Source: Chromera velia
Lineage: Eukaryota; Sar; Chromeraceae
Length of the DNA stretch: 25,000 nt
Direction: 5' to 3'
NCBI GenBank assembly: GCA_018398765.1
Contig: JAHBMJ010001073.1
Span: 73,568 to 98,567, forward strand
In this document: positions 1-10,312 of the stretch, in pieces
How positions within the stretch are numbered: the stretch's first letter is position 1
Layout of the letters: each line of letters opens with the position of its first letter
Position numbers and translations under genes: made by a program
Notes under the pieces: generated by a model
What the model was told of the DNA's origin: nothing
The model's database searches: none
The model's input: the letters and a program-made list of their open reading frames with translations, nothing else

Positions 1-770
1 CGTGAAACACCAAATCCCATGCAGTCAACTTCCACTAACTTCCGCATTCGGAAGCATCTTGTGCATTCTTGTGCATCGCCATCAAAAGGCTTCGCATGTT
101 TTTTTTTATTATATTTTTTTTTTGACACTGTGATTTTCGATCGGAAAGCATGCGGGTTCGATCGCGCCGGGGATGTCGGGGCCGCGGTGGAGCGTCGCGG
201 CCCGGGACGCGACCCGGGACACGACTGCATGGGACGGGCTGCATGCATGGCCGGTCCCGCGGTGCGGGTCACGGCGGGTGCAATGAGGCGGGTGCAAATG
301 GGTGCAATGAATGCCATATGAATGCCCAGGCTCCCAACATCCTCCAACATTGCAAGACGCATCGATGATCGCTCGATGATGCTCGATGATCAGTAGAAAA
401 GGAAGTGACATCAAGCAAACCTGCTCGAGCCCATCCGGCCCATGGAATGCGCAATTCTGCCACCTGCAGCATGAGAGTATTGCATGATAGGTCTTGGTCG
501 CCCAGAGAAGGAGACCTCAACGGCTCTTCCTTTCTGATCCATCTGTGATTTGCAACAGAAATCGAAAGTGAAGGGCCGTTCCAACAGACACTGCATGGGC
601 GTCTAGACTGATCTCCCCACGCACTACTCGCCACGTAGCTTCACATTTCTTCGCATAAGAATTGCTCTGAGGTCGCCTGAAGGTTGAGACTCTTCATGCG
701 ATGGTTTTTCCATTGCTCTGAGTCTTGCCTCTCAGAGTGACAGACAGAGCGGGATCGAAACGTAAGAAGG
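1..770. promoter_or_regulatory. Upstream region of the LRR gene, with a GC-rich block
   Basis: No convincing coding exon is visible here. The stretch from about 100 to 130 is a T-rich run. It is followed by a strongly GC- and CpG-rich block (about 150-290), and then by three copies of TCGATGAT within 362-390. The LRR gene starts at 771, so this is most likely its 5' flank and promoter. This is inference: no TATA box or initiator was identified with confidence. Short ORFs on both strands here have no protein-like character. Confidence 0.35.
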
Positions 771-2552
771 ATGTCACAAACAAGTAGAGCGAAAGCAAAA
801 GGGCCCGACTCCGTCGTCAGGCGCCAAGACAAGGTGGCTGAAATGGATTACGCTGCAGCGCTACACGTGTTCCTGTCTCATGGGAGAGAGGGCGCTTCTG
901 CAGAGGTGCGTGGACGGGGAAAGTCAAATAAGAAACGTCGCAACAACGCTACCCGTCTACGTTCGAACAGATGCCGAGTGTCTTCATCCTTTTCTTTCGA
1001 ACGCACTGTAAATTTACAATCGACTCCGTGTAAACGCTCTTAACTGTGCCTGTCTGATTTTTTGCAGCTGCTCTCCGATCTTGCGGCCTCTCGGAATACT
1101 TTCGGCGCGGCGTGGCTTCTTCTTGCTTCCGCTCGGATGGTCGGTCATTCAGGTTGTGCGATGCCCTCTTTTCAGCTGTGAAGGTTTGAATGAAAGAAAC
1201 CAAAGAGGATGTTCCCGGCTGAGAAAAAAAAAAACGCATTGAGGATTTCGGTTGAGAGGGAAAAGAAGCCGTTTGTGCCACGGTGACCTCATTCCTGGAA
1301 CGTGTTCGCTCTGACCGGCGACCTTTTTGTTCTCCATGCAGGGGCACCCTTCTGTTTCAGTGCCAAGTCTGAACCTCTCAAGTCAGTCGTTGTCTCGTCA
1401 GAGACCATTTCGGATTTATCATTGGTCGTGATGCAGTTCGAATCTGTTCCATTCTTGAAACACCCACCATGAGCCTTGCCGTGTTGCTCGTGATACCAGC
1501 TTGTCTCACTTGACAAATTCGAGTCATTGCTGATACTCTCTCGCCGTCCTGTGCCATTGATGCTCATTGGAGACAGACCGTCTCTTTGAAGCCTCGCATG
1601 GCACTTCTCATAAGTGTGCCCGACTCAGGTTGACATTCACTCAACTCACCCGATCGAGATCCTTCGCATCAGATGATACAGTCGCGTGCAACGCACCCTT
1701 ACGACGTATTGACCTCTTGTGTCTGTCTGCCTGTCTGTCTGTGTGCAGACTTCTCGTCGTCGGCGGCGAAGTTCCGTTTGCTCTTGGACGCTCTTCCCTG
1801 TCTGCCTGCCTCTCTGGAGACTCTCAAGTGTGGTCAGTGAATGGATGGAGGGGGCATTTCATCATTGCATGGGCTGTGATGGGACAGCTAGGTGAGGGGA
1901 ATACAACAACAAGGAAGTTCTGCGGCCGTTCTCTCTCGCGATTTTGCAGTTATTCTATTCTTATCATGCTGTAATTTGTCCGCCCGGCCCATCTTCCCTC
2001 CCTCCCTGCAGGAAGGCGCGTCTGCCAGGACGATCGGTGCTTCGGTGTCCTGGTTGACCTCGTCCCTGGCGCAGTCTCTCTGAGGACGCTGAGCCTTTCA
2101 AGTCAGTGCTTGAGACGTGGAAGTGCAACGGAAGACAGCTCTCTTTTGGCTTGTGCAGTGCGGCGTGGATGCAGAGAGAGGGTGCAAAGGAATATCCATT
2201 TTGTTGCAAATGTCGGAACTGCACGCGTGCAAATGGAGGAAGGATATGTACGCTCCCCGCATGCTGACCGACTGACTGACCGACCGACCGACCGACCGAC
2301 AAGACAGACAGACAGACAGACAGACAGGCAGACAGACAGACAGACTCAACTACCAAACTATCTCTGGATTCTGTTTGTCTGTTTTTTTTATTCGTTGTTG
2401 TTGTTGTTATTGTACGACCCCGACTTGCACTTTCTTTCTTCTTGTGTTCTCTCTCAGTCTCGATTGTGATCGAGTCTGTATTAGGCAAGCCTGTAGAGTG
2501 GCTTCATTTGCCTGACTGCACTTCAAGGCAAACGAATGCTGTGCAAACGAAG

Positions 2553-2587
<35 letters not shown>

Positions 2588-5500
2588 TCCAGCGAAGGGG
2601 CGGACCGACTGATGCAGCCATCCGCTGACCTATCTGCCTCCCTGTCTGGCTCTCTATCTGTCTATCTGTGTGCAGGGTGCCCTCTCAAGGACTCTGTGGC
2701 GTCTCTCCTTCTCCACTCCCTTCCGTCCTCCCTCCAAGTTCTGAATCTCAGTCACTGCGGTCAGCTGCGTGGTGTGGATGGCGGAGTGAGGGGCTCGAGT
2801 GGGGTGTTGTTCTGTCAAAGCGGGCAAACAAGTGAATAATTTACTTGCATCCTGTCTCTTTGAGAAGTAATCAGTTAGTCCAGGATCCAAGAGGACATCT
2901 TTCCGCCTTGTTTCTCCGTTTTTTCCTTTTCTATTGACTATGCCTTTTCTGATCGAACCCATTGCTCTGCTTCCCATCCCGATTTCTGTCCTCTCAACGT
3001 TCTTGCTCGGGGGTCTCCCTGCAACTCTCAATTGCCGCCTACAACTTTCACAGACTTTTCATGCCCACAAGTGGTCCTTTCCTCATCTGCCGCCCCATGC
3101 AGGTCCTTTCCTCATCTGCCGCCCCATGCACTCACTTGCAGGCACCCATGCACTCACTTGCAGGCACTCTGTTCCTTCCAATCAAGTGACCGTCTCCGCA
3201 CGTCTCCGATCGGGGTCCTCTCCGACGTCCTCCGCTTCCGCCGTCTCCTCCACCTCCAGGACCTGGACCTGAGTGACAACTGCCTGGGGCCTCTGGGGGT
3301 GTGGGAGTTGGGAAGCGGGATCGGGGGTCTCTCTGTCAGCCTGAGGGAGGGACAGCAAGGGGGGGGGCTCTCTCTCCGGAGCCTAGCCTCGCAAGGGGGA
3401 TAGAGAAGCTGGTAGAGGGTCTGAGAGCAGGGGGGGTTTCGATGCTTGAGATTTTGGACTTGAGGGAGAACAAAATGTTCGCGAATGGCTTGAGGCCCCT
3501 CGCCTCTGCCATAACCGACAGGACGTTTCCTCGCTTGAAGGCGCTGCTACTGAGGGACGACAGTATCACGTCCACACTCAACGAGAACGGTGTCGTAGTC
3601 GATGAGGACCTTGGCCCCCTCATCGAATTGTTCTCCTCTGAAGGGCTTCTGGCCCTAGAGGATGTGGACATCAGTAGCCAGGGAGACGAGGCGGGTCAGG
3701 CGTGTGCGAATGCGATAAGGGCACAGCGACTGCCGAACCTCCGCAACCTCCGGCTTAGTTACTCTTACATGACAACAGACGTAGTCGTGGCCATGGCAGA
3801 GAGCTTGAGTGTCGGGGGTGCCCCGTTGCTGCAGGTGTTGGATCTCACAGGGACGGAACCAGGGATTCCCGTTGGCGGGGCTGGGGCACTGGGCCAGGCC
3901 ATTGCGAATGCCCTCAGCTCCGGCAATCTTTCCCACCTGACTGTCTTCAAGGCGGGTGAGAGGGAGGATATGGTTGGGGCTGGGTGTGTGGCCCTTCTCC
4001 GTTCCCTTGTGAGTGGTGCATCACCCCGCCTGAAGGAGATTGAGTTTGAGGGGGGAAACGAGAGAACTGAAGGGCTGATGGACCTCGGGAGTTTTGCCTT
4101 TGCAGACGGCTTGAGGGAGGGCCGACTGCGCGATCTTGAGTCCCTCTCCTTTGACGTCCGGAAGTGCAAAGTGGGGGGGGCAGCGCTGTACTCTCTTGGC
4201 AGGTCCTTCGGGGGGCTGGGGGGGCAGGGGTCGCGGGGGGGTGATTGTCGTCTTCAGAAGTTGAGGTTAGGGTGGGTGGAGGCAGAGGAGGGGGAGGAAG
4301 GAGTGAGGGGACTTGCGGAGGGCTTGAAAGCTTCGGGGGTGGGTCGTGTCTCTTCACTGAAGGACCTCTCTCTGCAGGTCACCTGCAGTGAGGACAGGGG
4401 GGGGAGTGCTGTGTTGGGGGAGGTTCTCAGCTCTGGCTGTGTGCCCTCCCTGCGAGATCTAGAGTTGGAGTGGGGGGCAGATGAGAGCTTTGATTCCCTT
4501 TGCTTCGGTCTTTCTGTCGGCTGTCTCCCTCCCTCAGTAGCTGTCTGCATCACGCTCTGGCCACGCAAAGAGACGGCGCCAGATGCGCGCGACGACGCAT
4601 TAACAGGGGTGAGTGCAGTGATTCGTGCCCGAAAGATTCCGGGGCTGCGAAGTTTGAATTTCCGTCGGGATTTGTTCCTGACTTACGCAGTCGGGCGAGC
4701 GTTGGGAGAGGCTTTGACGCACGCAGCAGCCTCCCTTTCCGCGTTCGAGGAGTTCGACTTTGTGGAGAGAGCGGGCCACGGAACGGCAGAGAGGAGGTGG
4801 GACTTTGAGATGGGCAGCTATGCGAGTTCCCCCCCCCCCGCTCCGCTGTTTTGCAGGCTTCTCTATTCTCTCGGTTGGGCGGGTCTGGGAGGTGTAATGG
4901 AGGGTGTGGCTGGGGGGTTTTGTTGTCTCCCCTTCCTCAAGAGGTTTGACTTTTTCTCGCCCATTCCATTTTCAGTGTGAAGGGGGCTGCCTGTCTTGCA
5001 GCTGCAATCTCAGGAGGGCAGGTGCCTGGGTTGGAAGAGCTGAGCATCCCCTGCGATCGGATAGGGAAAGAGGGACTGCGCAGTCTGGTTCTTGCCCTGT
5101 GCTCCCCCCACGCTCTGTCACTTCGGAGTCTGCGTTTGGGGTTCCATGCTCTGTCACTTCTCAATGAGCGATTGGAGTTCCTTCTAAGAAGTCCACCGGC
5201 ATCCAGGGGCGCCGGCGGTCCAAAAGGCGATGCAAATCGATTTGCCGTCTTTTCGCTTGCCCTTGCCTTTGGCAACCTCCGCAGACTCCAGAAGCTCTGT
5301 CTGAGTGACTGGGGTCTCTCAGATGCTGGTCTGAAGGCCTTGTGTCAGGAAGGGCTGTCTGCCGGCAGAATGTCCTCTCTCCGTGTCCTTGATCTGTCAA
5401 ACAATCCGTTGACAGCGGAGGGGGGGAGGGTGCTAGGGACGGTGGTGGACAGAGAAAGACTTCCTTCGTTGGTAGAGCTGAGCCTGAACCGCACGAAGGT

Positions 5501-5756
5501 GGGGGATGGTGGCCTGAGAGCCCTCACAGATGCCTGGCTGGAGGTTCCACCACCATCCCTCGAACGCGTGTCGATGGTCCAAGTCGGACTGACAGGCAAG
5601 GGGCTGGGGATGGTGGAAGAGCTTGTTCGCTCTGGCCGTTTTCCTTTCCTTGGGGAGGTGAACATCGAGAGAAACAAGTTCAGCTGCAAGAGCAACAGCT
5701 ACATACAATTGACAGGAGTTTGCCCGATCGTGAGGGCTAGCGTATCATGGTGGTGA
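771..5756 (+). CDS. Leucine-rich-repeat (RNI/NLR-type) protein, nine exons
   Basis: Proposed exons: 771-905, 1068-1152, 1361-1381, 1749-1832, 2012-2101, 2676-2785, 3164-3306, 3396-4916 and 4976-5756 (TGA at the end). All phases agree and the sum is 2,970 nt, giving about 989 residues. After a short non-repeat N-terminus (residues 1 to about 75, containing MDYAAALHVF), the protein is a chain of LRRs with L-x-x-L-x-L-S cores, such as LRTLSLS, LQVLNLSHC, LQDLDLSDN, LEILDLREN and LRVLDLSNN. They are spaced about 28-36 residues apart with G-L/A-A-L helices between, as in ribonuclease-inhibitor and NLR-type repeats. I see no nucleotide-binding domain, signal peptide or membrane segment. LRR solenoids bind other proteins; the partner cannot be inferred. 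The first exons have very similar donors (GTCAGT). Weak points: the start could be the internal ATG at 844, exon 3 is only 21 nt, and the junctions at 3306/3396 and 4916/4976 rest on frame changes beside G runs or a 59-nt intron. Confidence 0.72.
2266..2345. repeat. (GACC)n/(GACA)n microsatellite in an LRR-gene intron
   Basis: An uninterrupted array of GACC-type tetramers passes into GACA tetramers. It lies in the intron between the exons ending at 2101 and starting at 2676. Apparent ORFs over it are made only of repeated T-D-R-Q or V-C-L-S residues and are not genes. Confidence 0.9.
2556..2585. repeat. (GA)n microsatellite
   Basis: Fifteen GA dinucleotides in a row, about 90 bases before an LRR exon acceptor at 2675. 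Confidence 0.95.
3074..3170 (+). repeat. Short tandem duplications carrying several 3' splice-site candidates
   Basis: A 28-base stretch starting GTCCTTTCCTCATC occurs at 3074-3101 and again at 3103-3130. A roughly 21-base unit containing CACTCACTTGCAGG follows twice (about 3129-3170). The duplications create three possible AG acceptors (near 3102, 3141 and 3163). I chose the last, which gives a phase-0 join to the exon ending at 2785. Confidence 0.7.
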
Positions 5757-6542
5757 CTCGACTTTCCCCTTCCACTGCATTTTCCTTCTTCCATGTCCAT
5801 TTTTCACCTCATATGCATGGGGCGATTGTCGGAGGGGGGGGGGATCGAAGAGAGGGATCTCCGTGCTGGAGGTCTTTGCTTACATGTAACGTCTTGCAGC
5901 TGTTTGGAAGGACCCTTGGCCGAAATGGAAGTCACTATTCTGCAAATCTTTCAATCCATGAATGCTAATTAAGTTCAATCAACTTCAATGCCTGAGTGTA
6001 AGTCTTGTGACCGTCAGGGCACAGGAAGAGTCTGGGCGGATTCAGCCCCCCCGCAATCGGCAGAGGGAGTCTAGAGCCGTACGAGGGGCAGAATCGCGTT
6101 TGGGGCGCATGTGACACTGTATGACACTGCATTTCCACTGCTAGTTCCACTGTGGTGTGTTGTTTTGTAACTCATGTGACTCGTGTCCTGTATGTCACAC
6201 ATGAAAGGGCGTGTATTGCATGTTTTTTACCAATTAAGTACCTTCAAAGCTAGCTTCAAAGGTAGGTTCAAAGACATTAAAGTCACTAGTAACTTAAATA
6301 CTAATATACTATATGATTGATTTCTCTCAATTTGGGCTCCCGGTTATAAAATAACGTTCCATAAGTATTATTTAAATATGTCAGTGCATAAATCAATTTA
6401 AGTATCAATTCAAATAAATTATTAATTCATGAATTTGATGAATAAATCTAAGAATAAAAATTTATGGAATGAATGATAGATCTAGATGATAGATTCTGAT
6501 AGATTCTAGATGAACTTGCATGAATTTTGAATGACTAGATAA
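5757..6542. other. Non-coding region after the LRR gene, becoming AT-rich
   Basis: No supported exon. A CTTGCAG at about 5894-5900 could be an acceptor for a 3'-UTR exon, but no reading frame supports it. Base composition changes sharply near 6220: from there to the copia element the DNA is AT-rich, with many ATTTAA/TAAAT words, unlike the GC-balanced host genes. This stretch probably belongs to the older repeat element into which the copia element inserted. Confidence 0.5.
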
Positions 6543-6587
6543 GTGCTAGGTACACAGTACAGTTAGGAGTTACTACCAGCCCCTTAG
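6543..6587. repeat. Left arm of AT-rich repeat element, interrupted by copia
   Basis: Bases 6551-6573 (core TACACAGTACAGTTAGGAGT) match the reverse complement of 14390-14413 with about two mismatches, an inverted pair. Between them lies the 6.1-kb copia element plus about 1.7 kb. The simplest reading is one AT-rich element of about 1.7 kb or more, split near its left end by the copia insertion. Confidence 0.5.
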
Positions 6588-6882
6588 TGAAGAGAACTAG
6601 AATGGTCCAGCTAAGGACATCAGTCTAGTCACTTACATGGTTCTCTATACAGGAATAATAATGCAAGATGTTTGTCCGGCTTCTGCTCTCATCGATCGAG
6701 AGTTGTTCCATCGAATCATCCTGAGCATTTCACTGAGCAATTTCATAACATGGATTGACGCATGCATTTTCTCCGTCTCCATAATGTCTCAAGCCGCGCC
6801 GCACCGATAGGCAACGTAGCAGCACGGGCAGGTCGGGCCAACCAATTCACGCCCGCCTCCTCTCTATAAGTGGCTGATTACA
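6588..6882 (-). repeat. 3' LTR of the copia element (left copy)
   Basis: 295 bp, read on + as TGAAGAGAAC...GGCTGATTACA. It is nearly identical to 12415-12715. I count about ten substitutions, nine of them transitions, plus a 6-bp gap near 6825. Confidence 0.93.
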
Positions 6883-6886
6883 TGCA

Positions 6887-6908
6887 TTCCTTTTTTCTTT
6901 TTTTTTTT
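6887..6908 (-). other. Polypurine tract of the copia element
   Basis: On the minus strand this is an A-run, one G, an A-run and GGAA, ending four bases before the 3' LTR. That is where plus-strand DNA synthesis of LTR elements is primed. It overlaps the TAA that ends the RNase H frame (6907-6909). Confidence 0.75.
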
Positions 6909-7602
6909 ACAGGACAATCGGAGATGGGGTCGACGTGACAGAAGGAGAGGAGTGAGAAGTGAAAAAAGGGAGTAAAAGCTCAATGGACATTGGCTTTGTC
7001 AAGGGGTCAGCCACGTTGGAATGGGAAGGGACGAACGAAAGGCGGATGGAAGCTTTATCCAGCGTATCACGGAGGGAAAGGGTGTGCAGGACGAGTGTGC
7101 AGGGCGATTTTTCGATGATGCAGAGCTGAAGTGACTCTATGATAGATTGGAGGGCACGCTCGGTCGGACGGGGCATCTCACTGGAAACCAGCTTCAGCAA
7201 GTCATTAGAGTCTACCCCCACTTCAGCCATGACTCCCGCTTTCCAGACGCACCTCAAGACAGGCAGACACTCTAAGAAATCAACAAGGTCATGAGCAGCG
7301 TAGAGTTCAGCTCAGGTGGAAGACCGGGCGACTCGCTTTTGGGAAAATGCCCGCCAGTGTAGGATGGCAGACTTCAAAGTGAAGAGCCACTCAGATTGTG
7401 AATGCGCATTTCCGGCAGACCCCAATGCGGCATCGCTCCATGACTTAGTGGAGAGGGGGGATGATGTGGAAGGGACGTCAGAGCGAGAGATACGGAGGAT
7501 GCGGGAGGTGGTGGTACGTCGGGCATAACGGAGAAGGGAAAGGAGATAATCAGCGTCGGCGTGAGTGGGAGCGGAGGAATAACGGCTTAGTTGATTGCAC
7601 CC
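6907..7602 (-). pseudogene. copia RNase H domain, interrupted
   Basis: This continues the reverse-transcriptase frame after a TAA at 7603-7605, in the stretch RPDLS-stop-GCNQLSRY where copia proteins read RPD...NQLSRF. Copia RNase H landmarks follow: SWSDAALGS (first catalytic Asp), VARSST then a stop (7312-7314) then AELYAAHDL, and near the end VADPLTKP. The second stop falls exactly where the family has STEAE, whose Glu is catalytic, so RNase H is inactive. The frame ends at 6907 on the polypurine tract. Confidence 0.85.
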
Positions 7603-9426
7603 TTATGACAAGTCGGGACGAATGTCTCGTGCAACCCACAAAAGACATCCCAACCTTTCACGAAAGGCTTTTCCTTCCTGGGCTGTCAAGAGACGGGGCG
7701 GTTCAGAGGGAAGCTCGCGAGACGATGGGGGAAGGGGGAACAAATCAGGAGGGGGAGTAGGGACGGAAGAGGGAACGGAAGCAGAAGAATCTGCAGAATC
7801 CTCCATACCCTCGTGGAGGGGGAGAGACAGGAGGTACTCGGTTTGGTGGATGTGCACGGAGTCCCGTGACACATTGAAATCCACCCCTGCCCAGCGGAGG
7901 GTTCCATTCTTAGGTTTGGTGATCTTCATCTGGTAACCTCCTTTGGCTGCAATCTTGCATGCTAGCTGAACTGCAGACCGACCAATAGGCAGGATGGCAA
8001 AGTCGTCAACAAACGTGGGAAGGATACCAAGGAGACGGGAAGTGGGGGCCTCAGGCTTACCCGTCCATTTCCACCATATTCCTCGAATAGAGGAAGACAC
8101 CCACCCTGCTGCTGCGAGCGTCTTGTTGTGAGAGCGGTCCCACAAATTTTCAGAGTCGCGGAGCCCGTAAAGCGCGCGGTTGAGGAGCCACAGGAACTTC
8201 CCATGGTCTGGGTGATCTTTTAGGGGATGGACATAAAGGGAATCGGAACAGAGAGCCGTGAGGTACGCTGTTTTCACATCGGCCACAACGATTTCACGGG
8301 GGTCAAAGTCGGAGTGAGCAAAGGCCATAGCAAGGGCAATGCGCATGGCAGACTGGGAAGTGGTAGCGCAGGCCGTTGTGACTCCTTCACGGCGATCGAA
8401 AAAAGGAGTGCCATCAGCAACGACTCGAGACTTGTACTTCCAAGAACCTTCCTCAACACGCTTCTCGGTGTCAACAAAATGGGTGGGCACAGCAGAGCAG
8501 CGGTGCTCGGCGTCGACTTCTGCGATTGGGACTCGCTTGTATGTATCATTGTCGGCGAGTGACCGCAACTCTGCGGCACGGGACTTGGCTCGCCCGTCGA
8601 GCTGTTCTACTATGAGCCCCCGGCGTGGGAGAGGAATATGAGTTGTGGCAGCTTGGAACGCACTGGGCCCCATCTCAGTGTCCTCGTTCCACAAATATAC
8701 AACAGACGCACCTGCAACTGGAGTCGGGTGGGGGGGAGGAGGGAAGATGGCAGCCGCGGCTGCTGAGGAGGCAAGTGAATCGAAAGACAACTGATCGGTG
8801 GGGAACACTGTTTCTGGACTTGCAAGGAGAACACTTTGGTAAGTATCACAGAGGTGGGAAGGGAGAGTCCCCTCGGCAGAAAGGACAATGTTTTGCTCAA
8901 CAACCTCTTCTGGGACCAGAAAGCAAAGCTCGTGCCCACACCCAGAAGGTTTTTGCGCACCGTATAAAAGTTTGGGGCGGCCCCTGAGAGGGCACCATGC
9001 AGGCTGCATGCGTCGGCTTGCAAGAGGCTGCTTGCCGTGTGATCCCCATGCCTGAACCTCAACCTGTCCCTCACCTTCAGAGTCGATAGCACGGACGCTA
9101 CCAAGGAAACAGCGGCCTGTGTTCTCATCCCACCAAAGAATGAGCTCATCTTTACCAAAATCAGTGATGTCAAACTTGGGAGAGGGCGGCTGGTCAGACG
9201 GATACTGTATGTCTGAAGACTGCTACGGTTGCTGCTGCTACGCCTGGTGAGGAGACCCAATGGATGTGTTCGGGCGCTTGGAAGGGGAGTCTGACGGCAA
9301 TGGAACGACATAGACAGGGTTTAGATGGGGGCTGCCATTGGGACGGATGCACCAGGGGGGTCCTGCGATGCGACAGGATGGGCCGTCCAGAAAGAAGACG
9401 CAATTGGAACACATGCTCACTTATGC
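7603..9426 (-). pseudogene. copia reverse transcriptase
   Basis: The long open part is 7603-9009 (468 residues) and the same frame runs upstream to about 9420, broken by two TAG codons (9238-9240 and 9223-9225). The copia reverse-transcriptase landmarks occur in order: KSRVVADGT, VADVKTAYLTA (first catalytic Asp), NRALYGLRDS, the active-site FVDD at 8002-8013 (the family usually has YVDD), and GCLLWVARDIRPDLS, where a TAA closes the ORF. The upstream segment (for example DELILWWDENTGRCFLG) is the linker between integrase and polymerase. The catalytic residues of the polymerase domain are intact, but the polyprotein is not. Confidence 0.92.
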
Positions 9427-9427
9427 G

Positions 9428-10312
9428 CTACAGAACAGTCGTAGAAGTGTAGAGGGGTGCAAACTTAGCGCGGGGATGGTCAGGGTGATGGTAGAGGACG
9501 GACAAGCCAATGGGGAATGGGGATGTCTCGGCAGAGGGGCGACGAGAGGTCTGAAGGAGGTCATGCAGGGCGTCGATGGGAGGACTGGGTGGCTGGACAC
9601 CCCAGCGTCGCTCGAATGGGCTCTTGTGAGTGGATCCTCGAGGCTGAGGATTGTATTTAGCTGTGGCAAGGGAAGCAAACTCCTTCCAATGCGAATCGTT
9701 AAGACCTCGATCTCTGAGAATGCCCCGCAAAATCGTGAGCCACTCACGATGGGAACGCTCTGTTTTGCCGAGAGAGTGGTGGCTGCCTACAGGGGTCAAG
9801 GGGTTTGTGGCTTCCCGCTCAGCCAACCACTCACACCAATCACCTTGAAATTCGGTCCCGTGATCGGTCATCACCTCAAGGGTGAGATCACTCTCCAGAC
9901 TGCGGGACCAACAATCATAGGCGGCACGGATTGTGGCAGAATCTTTTGTTTCGACTACCTCTTGAGCGAGCCAGTCATCATGCTGGTCTTGGATGTGCAA
10001 TGAATACCCCCTTTTCAACCCTATCACAAGGTCACAACATACTCGCTGCCCGGGGTGATCAACCTTTAAAGACCCCCGGGTGCCGTCTCCCCCATGCCTC
10101 GGCGTCACATGCGCATACGTACCCCCTCAAATGCATAGGAGCAGGGCACGTTGAACGGCACGGCGGGAAATGCTGCTGCAACCGGGAAGAAGGTCAGAAA
10201 GGGACGCACGGAGGGAACGCCAAGTGGCCTCGATGCCTGCGTGTCCTAACCATTCGTGATGTGCGCGGATGAGTTCATCAACAGTGGCTTTGATGGAGAT
10301 GGGGGGGGGGTC
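9428..10312 (-). pseudogene. copia integrase
   Basis: This continues the gag-protease frame beyond the TAG at 10313-10315. The N-terminal zinc-binding part shows AHHEWLGHAGIEATW (about 10240-10285); its C-x2-C half is broken at LLLCI-stop (TGA at 10127-10129). The catalytic core (about 9600-10070) has the DDE residues in CCDLVIGL, MTDHGTEFQGDW and LGKTERSHREWL, the rve-type fold that inserts the DNA copy. The frame ends at 9428 after KFAPLYTS, where other copia proteins continue, so a frameshift here separates it from the reverse transcriptase. Confidence 0.92.

Noticed and set aside
1430..1446. Possible tRNA T-arm (CAGTTCGAATCTG)
   Set aside because: No acceptor stem, D-arm or anticodon arm around it.
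1289..1567. 92-residue minus-strand ORF
   Set aside because: Antisense to an LRR exon and intron; composition is unremarkable and no splice partners were found.
2110..2488. ORFs on both strands over the GACA/CTGT array
   Set aside because: Open only because of the tetranucleotide repeat; the region is intronic by the exon model.
8610..9311. 233-residue minus-strand ORF overlapping the reverse-transcriptase region
   Set aside because: It is an out-of-frame shadow; the copia motifs and linker sequence lie in the other frame.
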